Source of the DNA: Chitinophagaceae bacterium
GTDB lineage: Bacteria; Bacteroidota; Bacteroidia; Chitinophagales; Chitinophagaceae
Direction of reading: 5' to 3'
DNA: 64,000 nucleotides
NCBI GenBank assembly: GCA_020847395.1
Contig: JADLCD010000041.1
Span: 1 to 64,000 of the forward strand
Of this stretch, positions 1 to 8,704 are shown piece by piece; position 1 is the first letter of the stretch, and the number at the start of each line of letters is the position of its first letter. The notes below the pieces were generated by a model. That model was not told the origin of the DNA and ran no database searches. It saw only the letters and a list, made by a program, of their open reading frames with translations. The translations under genes and the position numbers were made by a program.

Positions 1-1851
1 ATCAGAACACATGTTCATCAGTGATTTTAAATCGGCTTCATGAAATTGCTGTGGAGCAGGCTTTGTAAGCTTTGCTCCTGCAGCGGTTATTGTAAGCGTG
101 TATAACACAGTATCCTCAATAAAGTAGTGAATAAAGGTTTCATCATTTTTAGCCAATTTTTCCTGTAATGTGTGCAGCGCAGGAATATCATCATCATACT
201 TATATTTATAGTATTCAGGATACTTTTGTTCCAGTGTTTTTATATACCGTTCAAATTCATCTTTAACCTGCAAAAATTTCAACTGGCGCCGGCTATAATC
301 AGTGTTCCGGATGTCAGTATTATTCATCTGCATTTTCGCTTCTACAAGCCTGAATTTAAATTGCTGCTCTTTTAAGTTCTCTTCTTCAGGAAGACGAATA
401 GATGCTGCTGCTTCATTTAATTTATCATTCAATAAAACAGCGCGACTCTTCTCCATAAAATAGAAAGCATGTGGAATATCATTAGCCAGGTAACATGCCT
501 CGAGTATATCTGAAAAAAAAGTTCTTGTTTTGTTTCTCCAGTAGAGTTTACTATTCTCACCGGTTTGTTCATGTCTTGCGAGTGTGATAGCAGAATCCAT
601 TAACAACCCGGTATTAATACATGCATTCAGATATTCTTTCTTCGAATTTGAATTATATAAATTGAGAAGTAATTCTGTTTTGTTACCAAGTAGTGCTAAA
701 AGCAAATCTGTATTTGTGATAGCTCCTAATTTTTGTAATGATGGATTTTCAAAAACTGATTTTTCATGTATGCCAAATATTTCCAGTGCCCTTGCATAAA
801 ATTTTTCACTCATTTCATAATCGGTAGCAGAACCCTTCTGGAAAAAAACTTCTCCAAGATTTGTATATCCTTTACACATGCGTTCTGCATCGTTAGCATT
901 TTCTGCATATAGTATTGTTTTATTATAATTCTCAATAGCTTTATTATACTCTTTTCTTTTCAAATAAAAATTTCCTATATCAGTATAATCATCAGCAATC
1001 TGTGCTAAATCTCCATCAGCAATTCTATATTTAAGTGATTTGGAAAATGATATTACTGCGTTATTGTATTGTTGAAGTTCTGCTTTCAGCAATGCTCTTG
1101 TTTTAGCTTCCGTAGCCAGTTCATAATTATTTTTAAGTATTGTAGCATACTTTCTGGCTGAATCAATGTCAGGATATACAAGATTTGTTTTGTGTAAATA
1201 AAGATAAGATTGCGCTCTTTGATTATAGAGTGCTGCGAGCATATTTAATCTTAATGATTTTTCGGCAATAAAAATCCCTTTTGTACAATCTTCTATACAT
1301 TTTTGATAATCCCCTAACCGAAAGTCTATCAGTACTTTGTTTATATAGCAAAGATCTCCCATCGGATTAGACAATTTTTTATTGTCATTATTTATAATGG
1401 CACTGTCATAATAAGTATAAGCCTTTTTATAGAATTTAAGGGTTTCATAATATGTTGCAAGATTTACATAGCTATTGATGGCGTAATATGGACTACTATT
1501 CTTGTTGCCTGAATTGTTTATCTGAATAGCCCTCATAGTATTATCAATTACTTCCTGTGTCGCAATCATTTGATTCAACTGAAATTGAAGGGCAGCAATG
1601 CGGTGTAATAATCTTGCGTATACAGAGTCTGCCGGGAGGTGATTATTATCAAAAGACTCTTTTAATTTTTCACAACTAAATAGTTTTTCTGCAACAGACA
1701 GTTGTTCATCATTTTCTATTGAAATAATCTTATTCCAAATAGTTAATGAAGATTTTTCCTGCGCAAAAGTCTTGTTAGAAATGGAATACAAAAAGAATAT
1801 TGAGCAGCATTTAAGCAGAAGCAGGTTTCGGTATGTATATAGCGTCTTCAT
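1..1851 (-). CDS. Exported TPR-CHAT domain protein (partial, cut by left edge)
   Basis: The minus frame is open from the ATG at 1849-1851 to the window edge, 617 codons without a stop. Residues 1-31 form a signal peptide (hydrophobic core, then NKTFAQ before the mature part). Residues ~40-430 are helical repeats with TPR-like spacing and many Tyr/Ala positions. From ~residue 460 (EKSRAVLLNDKLNEA) through DEFERYIKTLEQKYPEYY and the following LQEKLAKNDETFIHYF, the sequence matches the region that leads into a CHAT domain (caspase-like clan CD fold). The catalytic His and Cys would lie beyond the edge, so protease activity cannot be judged. It starts 17 bp after the S8 protease stop, so the two are probably cotranscribed. 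CHAT identity is inference from the visible N-terminal half; TPR and export are seen more directly. Confidence 0.8.
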   Translation of the reverse strand, partial: MKTLYTYRNLLLLKCCSIFFLYSISNKTFAQEKSSLTIWNKIISIENDEQLSVAEKLFSCEKLKESFDNNHLPADSVYARLLHRIAALQFQLNQMIATQEVIDNTMRAIQINNSGNKNSSPYYAINSYVNLATYYETLKFYKKAYTYYDSAIINNDNKKLSNPMGDLCYINKVLIDFRLGDYQKCIEDCTKGIFIAEKSLRLNMLAALYNQRAQSYLYLHKTNLVYPDIDSARKYATILKNNYELATEAKTRALLKAELQQYNNAVISFSKSLKYRIADGDLAQIADDYTDIGNFYLKRKEYNKAIENYNKTILYAENANDAERMCKGYTNLGEVFFQKGSATDYEMSEKFYARALEIFGIHEKSVFENPSLQKLGAITNTDLLLALLGNKTELLLNLYNSNSKKEYLNACINTGLLMDSAITLARHEQTGENSKLYWRNKTRTFFSDILEACYLANDIPHAFYFMEKSRAVLLNDKLNEAAASIRLPEEENLKEQQFKFRLVEAKMQMNNTDIRNTDYSRRQLKFLQVKDEFERYIKTLEQKYPEYYKYKYDDDIPALHTLQEKLAKNDETFIHYFIEDTVLYTLTITAAGAKLTKPAPQQFHEADLKSLMNMCSD

Positions 1852-1868
1852 AAGAAAACCTGTTAAAG

Positions 1869-3386
1869 TTATCTCCTTATGATTCTTAATCCTCTATCCT
1901 CAAAACCGCGGATAAACTTGCGCCCTTTAATTTTTGCCGCTACCTCATTTCCTCTTAATATTACTTTTCCACCACAGATACTTTTCAATAGTGCAGGGTC
2001 AGTTTGAAGAAAAGCATTTGCCGGAATACTGAAAAGCCTGTTGAATATACTGTCTCTAATGGAAGCTGTGATAGTAGTGTCAGGTCGTTTTAGAAATTCT
2101 TTATAAACTGAGAAGTAAGCAGCCATTTTACCGGCGGCAATCGGTGCTGCAAAAGAAGAACCTGCTATTGTGAAATTACTACCAGGATTGATAGGATTAA
2201 TAAAGCCAAAGTGGCTGGAGTCAATATGATCTGCATCAACACCAAGTTGAACAACCGACGCAGAAAAATTTTGATTCGGACTAACCATTCTCCCATTTCC
2301 CGGGTTGCCAACAGTTGTTACAGGTATTATATTGGGTAAAGATGCAGCCAAAGACGCAGGAAAGAAATTGATTTCATCCAAGTTCCTGATAGTGCTATCA
2401 TCGTCAGATTTATTTCCTGCAGCACAAATCAATAAAATATTTTTTTGAGTAAGATAAGAAGAGACGAAATTTTTGAGTAATGCTGAAGTTGTGGTATCGC
2501 TTATCGGATCTCCCTGTCTGAATTTGTTTTTAGACTCATAAAAACCAAAACTCGCATTTATCATATCTGCACCGCTGTGACTTGCGTATGCAAACCCACA
2601 CAAAATGGTATATAAATCGGCAAGGCCTTCTTCATTAAATATCTTTACCGGCAATATATTCACTTTTGTTTTTTTGTATTGCTCCACTTCGTCAATAATA
2701 AATCTTGAAACTATTGTGCCATGCAATCCTATATTGTCATCCTTCCAATTATTAGTCCATGAAAAAAAATTCCATCCATTAGTAGCGCCTGGAATACATG
2801 CATCCGTTATATTACTTGCCATATAGCCTTGAAATAATTCGGGTTTAATACCCGTATCAAATACTGCCAGTGTTATGGAATCCTGATAGGAATAATTAGA
2901 GTATTCCTTATTACCGGTGAAATCTTTGGGTAGTACGTCAAAACTTATACGCTTGTTTGTAGTAAAGTATAAAAAATTATTCTCACCAGACAAGATAGCT
3001 TTTGTTTTACTGCTACTTCCTCCCTTTGCCACTTCCCCATTAATAAACGCCTCTACTCCACTTCCTTCCAGCATAAGTAATGTAGAATCGCAACTACCGC
3101 AAACAGAAATGATTTTTAACGCCGAATCTTTATGCTTTACAATTCCTGTATCAAGAAATGTATTGAAGGCTTCCCTGCTTGTGCCAGGCTTAATAAATAC
3201 AATCAATTGCTTTTCGGGTGTGGGAGATAATACTGTTCCTTTTTGATCAGAAAGATATGTTGTCCAATCAGGAGGAGTTTTTGTTTGTTTAAAACAACCT
3301 TCACAACCACAAATAGCAACAATAAAAAGAAGAAGAATGTATTTCAGTTTATGCGCTACAAAAAAACCAGGTTTGCTACCCCTCAT
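1869..3386 (-). CDS. Subtilisin-like S8 serine protease, probable lipoprotein
   Basis: 505 residues. An N-terminal hydrophobic stretch (13-26) ends in a Cys-rich segment (ICGCEGC) that could be a lipobox with Cys28, so the enzyme is exported and perhaps lipid-anchored. Residues ~60-110 resemble a short subtilase prodomain. The catalytic triad is visible: Asp177 in LAVFDTGI, His222 in GLHGTIV and Ser411 in GSSFAAP; Asn325 in CAAGN is the oxyanion residue. Ser410 replaces the usual Thr before the nucleophile, a tolerated change. It lies between the membrane TPR regulator upstream (201 bp gap) and the TPR-CHAT gene downstream (17 bp), which suggests that the protease and the CHAT protein work together outside the cytoplasm. 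The substrate is unknown. Confidence 0.88.
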   Translation of the reverse strand: MRGSKPGFFVAHKLKYILLLFIVAICGCEGCFKQTKTPPDWTTYLSDQKGTVLSPTPEKQLIVFIKPGTSREAFNTFLDTGIVKHKDSALKIISVCGSCDSTLLMLEGSGVEAFINGEVAKGGSSSKTKAILSGENNFLYFTTNKRISFDVLPKDFTGNKEYSNYSYQDSITLAVFDTGIKPELFQGYMASNITDACIPGATNGWNFFSWTNNWKDDNIGLHGTIVSRFIIDEVEQYKKTKVNILPVKIFNEEGLADLYTILCGFAYASHSGADMINASFGFYESKNKFRQGDPISDTTTSALLKNFVSSYLTQKNILLICAAGNKSDDDSTIRNLDEINFFPASLAASLPNIIPVTTVGNPGNGRMVSPNQNFSASVVQLGVDADHIDSSHFGFINPINPGSNFTIAGSSFAAPIAAGKMAAYFSVYKEFLKRPDTTITASIRDSIFNRLFSIPANAFLQTDPALLKSICGGKVILRGNEVAAKIKGRKFIRGFEDRGLRIIRR

Positions 3387-3497
3387 AGAAGTTAATTTTA
3401 TTTTTTTAAGATGAGTTTAAATAATATAAAATTCCTGTTTATAACAAAACAGGAACTACTTCATTCTGCAAGGGAAGGGATATATTGGTGTTGTGTT

Positions 3498-3586
3498 AAA
3501 CGTGAAACGTGAGATAATAAACATGAAGCGAACAGCCTTCTGCCTCTAATGCATCCCGTCAAACATCAAACGATAGACGTGAAAGA
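3498..3586. repeat. Short-word repeat AAACGTGA in gap between regulator and protease
   Basis: The gap holds AAACGTGAAACGTGAG at 3498-3512 and related words near 3558-3583 (CGTCAAACATCAAACG, then AGACGTGAAAG). It is one of several intergenic stretches in this window made of a 7-8 base word repeated in tandem. The inverted arm is imperfect here. No gene is seen. Confidence 0.5.
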
Positions 3587-3587
3587 A

Positions 3588-4355
3588 CTATTTCCACTTT
3601 TTCAGCCAATCTTCAGCCATCGCGTTTCCTTCGGCTTTTTCAGCTACCACCTGCTCAAGTATTTGTTTTGCGGCATCTTTATCAGCAGCCTGGTTTCTTT
3701 GCAGCAATGTAATTGCTTTTAAAAACAAACCATCGTTGCTAAACAAATGCTTTTTAGCAGCTAACTCATCAAAACCTGATAACGCTTTGTCGTAATTTTT
3801 TGTAAGCAAATATGCAAGCCCTTTATACTTCAATACATAATTATCGTCAGGGTGGTTTTTATAAAGCCCCTCAAATATCTGCAATGCTTTCTGGTAATCT
3901 TTATCATTGTAAGCTGCCATTCCCATCTGCAAAGAATCCTGAACGCCGTCCATTGTTAAACTCAAATGTGTAAATTCACGCTGCACATATTTATCTGCCA
4001 GTTGCGTTGGATTGTTTGAAGATTGAAAGAAAGCAAAATAAGCGGCGATAATCAACACCAGCCCTGCAGCAGCTGCCATAGCCACCCGGATAAAATCATT
4101 TTTTTTTCGCATTTGAACAACCGGCGCTTCAGCTTTAAAATACTTTGCATTTAATTGTTGCAATGTATTTTTCAGAGCCTGCTCCTGGTCTTTGTATTTT
4201 TCCGCATTCTTCATATCAGTATCAATCGTTCTATACATATTGAACAGGCTGTTCAGCTCCTCATCCGCCAATAATTCTTTTTCAAAGAGTATGCTTTCTT
4301 CGGGGGGCAGGTTTCCGCCAAGGTAGTTTTCAATCAACTCAATTCTGTTGTTCAT
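3588..4355 (-). CDS. Membrane-anchored TPR protein, anti-sigma-factor-like
   Basis: 255 residues. The N-terminal ~85 residues are charged and helical, starting with MNNRIELIENYLGGNLPPEE, like the short cytoplasmic anti-sigma-type segments next to Bacteroidota ECF factors. One transmembrane helix follows at ~90-111 (VAMAAAAGLVLIIAAYFAFF). The C-terminal part (~140-250) has TPR-like helices (YNDKDYQKALQIFEGLYKNHP) and should face the periplasm. The gene starts 4 bp after the sigma-factor stop, so the pair is translationally close, as in sigma/anti-sigma operons. The anti-sigma role is inferred from topology and neighbour; no zinc motif is seen. Confidence 0.72.
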   Translation of the reverse strand: MNNRIELIENYLGGNLPPEESILFEKELLADEELNSLFNMYRTIDTDMKNAEKYKDQEQALKNTLQQLNAKYFKAEAPVVQMRKKNDFIRVAMAAAAGLVLIIAAYFAFFQSSNNPTQLADKYVQREFTHLSLTMDGVQDSLQMGMAAYNDKDYQKALQIFEGLYKNHPDDNYVLKYKGLAYLLTKNYDKALSGFDELAAKKHLFSNDGLFLKAITLLQRNQAADKDAAKQILEQVVAEKAEGNAMAEDWLKKWK

Positions 4356-4359
4356 AAGA

Positions 4360-4935
4360 TTACCATTTCAGTGAATTAAATGCAGGAGATTCCTTAACCA
4401 TTGCTATCAACTTGGCCATACACTCAGATTTCTTTTTCCTTGCGTAGGCATAAGTAACATTTAGTTTTTTTGCTACTTCGTCCATTGATATGCCACTCCA
4501 GCTCAGCTTTAAAATGCTTTTGCAACTTTCGCCCAGCAGCGCCAGCTTTTCAGCCAGCAGGTTGCTGCGCTCCTGTTGTAAAACACAATCTTCCGCCAGC
4601 CTGAAGTTATCCTCTCCTATATAATTAAATCCTTCAGTATCGGTATTTGTTACCTTCTGCGTTTTCCTTTTATTTAATATATTAAGCCATTTATTTTTAC
4701 ATATCAGGTACAAAAAAGCTTCCATGGGGCAGGTTAGCACAAAATCGCCTGTTTTGGCCTTATTATAAATGGATAGCAATCCATCCTGAAAAATATCAGC
4801 GGCATCTGTTTCGGTACCATTATTCTGCAGGATCATCCATTTTATTTTGCCCGAAAACTTTTCGTATAACTCTTCCAGTACCGTAGCATCGTTCTGCAGC
4901 AATGCGGTTACATATTTCTGATCAGGATGTTGCAT
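4360..4935 (-). CDS. RNA polymerase sigma-70 family factor (ECF type)
   Basis: 191 residues, the usual ECF length. Region 2 is recognised around residues 20-90 (DAADIFQDGLLSIYNKAK followed by an aromatic, Lys-rich segment) and region 4 around 125-175, with a helix-turn-helix in ISMDEVAKKLNVTYAYARKKK. It is the first gene of a minus-strand set that continues with a membrane TPR protein, a subtilase and a TPR-CHAT protein, so it probably controls that locus in response to an envelope signal. A near-consensus promoter (TACTTTAG) lies at 4941-4948 on the same strand. Confidence 0.88.
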   Translation of the reverse strand: MQHPDQKYVTALLQNDATVLEELYEKFSGKIKWMILQNNGTETDAADIFQDGLLSIYNKAKTGDFVLTCPMEAFLYLICKNKWLNILNKRKTQKVTNTDTEGFNYIGEDNFRLAEDCVLQQERSNLLAEKLALLGESCKSILKLSWSGISMDEVAKKLNVTYAYARKKKSECMAKLIAMVKESPAFNSLKW

Positions 4936-4940
4936 TTAGT

Positions 4941-4948
4941 CTAAAGTA
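4941..4948 (-). promoter_or_regulatory. Possible -7 element for the sigma-factor gene
   Basis: Read on the minus strand, the bases are TACTTTAG, one mismatch from the Bacteroidota consensus TAnnTTTG, placed 6 bases before the ATG. That would give a very short or absent leader. Weak evidence on its own. Confidence 0.3.
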
Positions 4949-5147
4949 TTTATTCCAAAAAAGTGCTTCAAACAGGGGTAGCAAAATCCGGAAGGACGGA
5001 TATATGATTACAAGTCGGTAAAAACTACAGACAAAAAAAACCAAAATTTACGATATACAGGGAATATTTATTTAAACATACATAGAAATACAGGGGTTCT
5101 CATGCATACAGTTCCGGTAGATGTAGTGGTATAACAGGTGCATCACT

Positions 5148-5191
5148 TATATTTACGGAATAAAATTGCCGCTTAATCAGCGGCTTTTTTT
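5148..5191 (+). terminator. Plus-strand hairpin with T-run, with a promoter-like box just upstream
   Basis: GCCGCT (5168-5173) pairs with AGCGGC (5179-5184), followed by seven T. It is an intrinsic terminator for plus-strand transcription, although both flanking genes are on the minus strand. TATATTTA at 5148-5155 is one mismatch from TAnnTTTG. Either the hairpin also ends minus transcripts, or a very short plus-strand RNA is made. The rest of 4949-5238 shows no gene. Confidence 0.55.
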
Positions 5192-5238
5192 ATTGGGTGT
5201 GAGCGGTGAGCTGTGGGCTATGTGCTATATGTGCTTTG

Positions 5239-5332
5239 AGCTATCAGCTATCAAAATATTACGGACTGTAAGTTTTAGGCATAAAGCACACATGAAACTG
5301 ATGGTATAACGAGACAAAACCTATAAGGTTTT
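5239..5332. repeat. Composite intergenic repeat: AGCTATCAGCTAT and AAACCTATAAGGTTT modules
   Basis: AGCTATCAGCTAT lies at 5239-5251 and AAAACCTATAAGGTTTT at 5316-5332. The second is a hairpin by itself (AAAACCT/AGGTTTT around ATA). Both modules recur together between murU and pdeM at 17036-17152. The flanking bases (5213-5238 and 5333-5368) contain further GCTATG and CTCATGGCT words. The element fills the gap downstream of the FAH-family gene. Confidence 0.65.
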
Positions 5333-5368
5333 CCTCATGGCTGAAAGCTCATGGCTCATCGCCCTCAG

Positions 5369-5980
5369 CTACTTTATCGACAACTCAAACATGCTTTCAT
5401 CTTCCATAAAACCCTCCAGGTTGTCGCCAACAACACATTCACCAACGCCTGCAGGGGTGCCTGTAAAAATGATGTCGCCAATGTTCAATGAAAAATAATT
5501 GGAGATATGTGCAACAATATAATCGAAGCTGAATATCATTTGACCTGAGTTGCCCTGCTGCACAAGTTCTTTATTTTTATAAAGGCAGAAGTTGATATTA
5601 TTTTTCTTGGTTTCAGAAGTGATATCAACCCATTTGCCTATAACGGTTGAGTTGTCCCAGGCTTTTGCTTTTTCCCAGGGTAAACCTTTTTCTTTTAATT
5701 CATTTTGAATATCCCTGGCGGTAAAATCAATACCAACAGTAAGACCATTGTAATATTTGGAGGCGTGTTTTTCCTGTATATATTTACCATTTTTGCTGAT
5801 ACGTAATACAAGCTCTACTTCCGAGTGTAATTCGTTGGTAAATTCAGGATAATAAAACGGTGTATGTGGTTGAAGCAATGCACTTTTGGGCTTCATAAAA
5901 ATAACCGGTTCTAAAGGCACCTGATTTCCCAATTCCTTTGCATGATCTACATAATTACGGCCGATACAGAATATTTTCAT
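5369..5980 (-). CDS. Fumarylacetoacetate hydrolase family protein (FAHD1/YcgM type)
   Basis: 203 residues, matching the short FAH-fold enzymes that act as acylpyruvases or oxaloacetate decarboxylases. It opens with KIFCIGRNYVDHAKELGN, carries the metal ligands in HSEVELVLRI and the segment VGIDFTARDIQ, and ends with IIFTGTPAGVG, all hallmarks of the family. The protein is complete and cytoplasmic. The exact substrate cannot be read from sequence. It is a single gene, with repeat elements behind it and a 187 bp gap before pth. Confidence 0.87.
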   Translation of the reverse strand: MKIFCIGRNYVDHAKELGNQVPLEPVIFMKPKSALLQPHTPFYYPEFTNELHSEVELVLRISKNGKYIQEKHASKYYNGLTVGIDFTARDIQNELKEKGLPWEKAKAWDNSTVIGKWVDITSETKKNNINFCLYKNKELVQQGNSGQMIFSFDYIVAHISNYFSLNIGDIIFTGTPAGVGECVVGDNLEGFMEDESMFELSIK

Positions 5981-6167
5981 ACTTCAAAAGAGTTCACTAA
6001 GGTTTAAATAAATTTATACCGAGGTTATGAACATTAGTTTCCAAAAGATGACACGGTCTTATCACGGAAGGTGGATGGGGATTTTAATAATAAGTGAGAC
6101 GCTAATTTAATGCAAACAAATTGAATCTTATACAATTAAACTATTTTTTTAGCTAATGTCATGTCGC

Positions 6168-6758
6168 TTATTTACCATCAGCCTGCTTAAATTCCATAAT
6201 ATTCACCTGGTTCATCATTCGCTCCAACCCCATAACAAATACATTCTCAATTACTTCAACGCTTTTTTCTATTTTTTGTTTTACAATTTCCTTTTCCTCC
6301 GGAAACCATTTTCCCAGCACAAAATCAGCCTGCATTCCTTTAGGAAAATTATTCCCGATGCCAAATCTCAACCTTGGATACTTGTCTGTACCCAATGCCT
6401 GCTCAATATCAGCCAGTCCGTTATGCCCTGCCGCACTACCGCTACCGCGTAACCGCAGTTTACTAAGTGGTAAAGCAAGCTCATCTACAATTACCAGGGA
6501 GTTTTCAAGCGCTATTTTTTCCTTATCCAACCAGTATTTAAAAGCTTTGCCGCTTAAATTCATATATGTGGTTGGTTTTATGCAGATAAAATATTTCCCC
6601 TTCCACTTTACCTCTGCAACATCGGCCAGGCGGTCGCTCCTGAAAGAGGTATTGTGTTTTTGCGCAAAACTGTTCACCACATCAAAGCCAATATTGTGCC
6701 TTGTATGTGCGTATTCTGAACCGGGATTTCCCAAACCAACAACCAAAAATCTGGACAT
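6168..6758 (-). CDS. pth: Peptidyl-tRNA hydrolase
   Basis: 196 residues, the normal bacterial length. It frees tRNA from peptidyl-tRNA dropped by ribosomes. The N-terminus FLVVGLGNPGSEYAHTRHNI contains the conserved Asn and catalytic His; KPTTYMNLSG and GSAAGHNGLADI are further family signatures. It follows rplY on the same strand, a very common bacterial pairing, but a strong terminator stands between them, so it probably also has its own promoter. Confidence 0.96.
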   Translation of the reverse strand: MSRFLVVGLGNPGSEYAHTRHNIGFDVVNSFAQKHNTSFRSDRLADVAEVKWKGKYFICIKPTTYMNLSGKAFKYWLDKEKIALENSLVIVDELALPLSKLRLRGSGSAAGHNGLADIEQALGTDKYPRLRFGIGNNFPKGMQADFVLGKWFPEEKEIVKQKIEKSVEVIENVFVMGLERMMNQVNIMEFKQADGK

Positions 6759-6775
6759 AAATAAATAGTTGTAAC

Positions 6776-6805
6776 AAAAAACCCAATCCTCAAAAAGGAT
6801 TGGGT
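6776..6805 (-). terminator. Intrinsic terminator between rplY and pth
   Basis: ACCCAATCCT (6781-6790) pairs perfectly with AGGATTGGGT (6796-6805). On the minus strand the stem is followed by a run of T (the A-run 6776-6780). It ends transcripts coming from prs-rplY. Confidence 0.88.
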
Positions 6806-6827
6806 ATGGTATTGAATGAGGTTTGCC

Positions 6828-7454
6828 TTATTTTTTAGCCGCCGGAGCTGCTTTTGCAGGAGCCGGTGCACCTTTAGCTGCCGGAGCCGCTGTAGACTCT
6901 TCCTGTTTCAACTGGCGCGTCATAACTACTGAAGCAATAGGAATACGGGGAGAGTTTAATACTTCATAATTTTCTGCCACCACATCTTCAACCCTTATAT
7001 TACCATTTACTTCCAGGTTGGTTAAATCTACCTCAATATTTTCTTTTAAATACTTAGGGTATGTTTTCACCTTTAATGATTTCATTTTGGTTACTAACTT
7101 ACCACCAGCTTTTACCCCGGCAGCAGCCCCTGTAAATTTTAAAGGAATATCAGCTATTACCTGCCTGTCATCAATCAACTGTAAAAAATCTACGTGGCTG
7201 AGTGCATTGGAAACCGTGTCGAACTGTATATCTTTTAATATACAATTATACGCCTGACCATCAACTGTAATGTTTGCAAGCTGAAACTCCGGTGTATATA
7301 CTAACGATTTAAAAGCCAATACGGGAGCCTGAAAATTCAGCTCTTTCGTACCGCCATAAATTACACCAGGCACCAATCCCTGAGAGCGGAGCTGGCGGGT
7401 GGCTTTCTTCCCGGTTCCGGTCCTCAGTTGTCCTTCGATTGTAATTGTCTTCAT
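6828..7454 (-). CDS. rplY: 50S ribosomal protein L25/general stress protein Ctc
   Basis: 208 residues, the long Ctc form with an L25 5S-rRNA-binding domain (~1-95) and a TL5/Ctc C-terminal beta domain (~96-180). It begins MKTITIEGQLRTGTGKKATR, with VPGVIYGG and LKDIQFDTVSNALSHVDFLQ as further family signatures. A low-complexity Ala/Pro/Lys tail closes the protein (from ~185). It starts 20 bp after prs, and the prs-rplY-pth order is conserved in many bacteria. Confidence 0.95.
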   Translation of the reverse strand: MKTITIEGQLRTGTGKKATRQLRSQGLVPGVIYGGTKELNFQAPVLAFKSLVYTPEFQLANITVDGQAYNCILKDIQFDTVSNALSHVDFLQLIDDRQVIADIPLKFTGAAAGVKAGGKLVTKMKSLKVKTYPKYLKENIEVDLTNLEVNGNIRVEDVVAENYEVLNSPRIPIASVVMTRQLKQEESTAAPAAKGAPAPAKAAPAAKK

Positions 7455-7474
7455 GTTTATTTCAAATTTAAATT

Positions 7475-8425
7475 TTACTTGTTCCTGCGCTGACTGTGTA
7501 TAAACAAGCTTGTTATACTTTGGTTGTGATATGCATTTTTTATGGCTACCGCAAACAAATCAGCAACGCTCAGCACTTTAATCTTATCTGAATGCTGCCT
7601 CAGCGGAAGTGTATCGCAAACCACCATTTCTTCCAGCACACTGTTTTCAATATTTGCATACGCATTACCGCTTAAAACAGGATGCGTACATAATGCCCTT
7701 ACACTTGTTGCGCCTTTTTCTTTAAGCAACCCTGCAGCTTTTGCGAGGGTTCCACCGGTATCGCATATATCATCAATAAGAACTACATTCCTGTCTGTTA
7801 CATCGCCTATTACCACCATGCTCGAAATTTCATTTGCCCTCTTACGATGCTTATCGCAAATCACCATTTCTGCATTAAAATAACTGGCAATTTCACGTAT
7901 CCTGTTCGCACTTCCCACGTCGGGGGCGGCAAAGGTAAGGTTTTCGAGGTTAAGTTGCTCAATATACGGAATGAAAATAGCTGAACTATCCAAATGGTCT
8001 ACCGGAATATCGAAATAGCCCTGTATCTGGGGGGCATGCAAGTCCATAGTAATCACCCTGTTTGCGCCGGCAGCGGTTAACAGGTTGGCTACCAGCTTAC
8101 TGCCTATGGCAACGCGTGGTTTATCTTTTCTATCCTGGCGGGCATATCCATAATATGGTAATACTGCTATTATTTTATATGCCGAAGCGCGGCGTGCGGC
8201 ATCTATCATAAGCAATAATTCCATAATATTATCTGCAGGCGAAAAGGTACTCTGTATCAGGAAAACATAATCGCCCCTTATACTTTCCAGGAAAGTGGGC
8301 TGAATTTCACCATCGCTGAAGCGCTGTATACTTACTTTTCCCAAAGGCTCACCAAATCTTTGTGCAATTTTTTCTGCCAGATAACGGGAGCCGGTGCCTG
8401 AAAATAATTTCGCCTTTGGTTGCAT
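7475..8425 (-). CDS. prs: Ribose-phosphate pyrophosphokinase
   Basis: 316 residues, full length. It makes PRPP from ribose 5-phosphate and ATP for nucleotide, His and Trp synthesis. Signatures are FSDGEIQPTFLESIRG, the ATP loop YGYARQDRKDKPR, MDLHAPQIQGYFDIPVDHL, and the PRPP-binding site VVLIDDICDTGGT. It is the first gene of the prs-rplY unit. Upstream, TATCTTCG on the minus strand close to the ATG is a possible -7 box with one mismatch. Confidence 0.97.
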   Translation of the reverse strand: MQPKAKLFSGTGSRYLAEKIAQRFGEPLGKVSIQRFSDGEIQPTFLESIRGDYVFLIQSTFSPADNIMELLLMIDAARRASAYKIIAVLPYYGYARQDRKDKPRVAIGSKLVANLLTAAGANRVITMDLHAPQIQGYFDIPVDHLDSSAIFIPYIEQLNLENLTFAAPDVGSANRIREIASYFNAEMVICDKHRKRANEISSMVVIGDVTDRNVVLIDDICDTGGTLAKAAGLLKEKGATSVRALCTHPVLSGNAYANIENSVLEEMVVCDTLPLRQHSDKIKVLSVADLFAVAIKNAYHNQSITSLFIHSQRRNK

Positions 8426-8704
8426 ATGTGGTGGATAAGTGGCGAAGATAGAAAGAAGGATCTACTATTGAACAGGCATAAAAAAAATTATTGCCACTTT
8501 CTTAAACACTACCAAATATAATTGAAAGCTTTTTTGATGCACTAAAAAGCCATAAGTATTGAGTTTCCCTCTCACCCTTTCTACGCGTAAGTGAACAGGG
8601 AATATTGCTGCAAAATTTTTAATCCTTAAAAAAGTAACAGGTAAGTCCTGTTATTCATGCACCTTCTATTTAAAATTTGCCTAAGCTTTATTATATTTAG
8701 TTGT

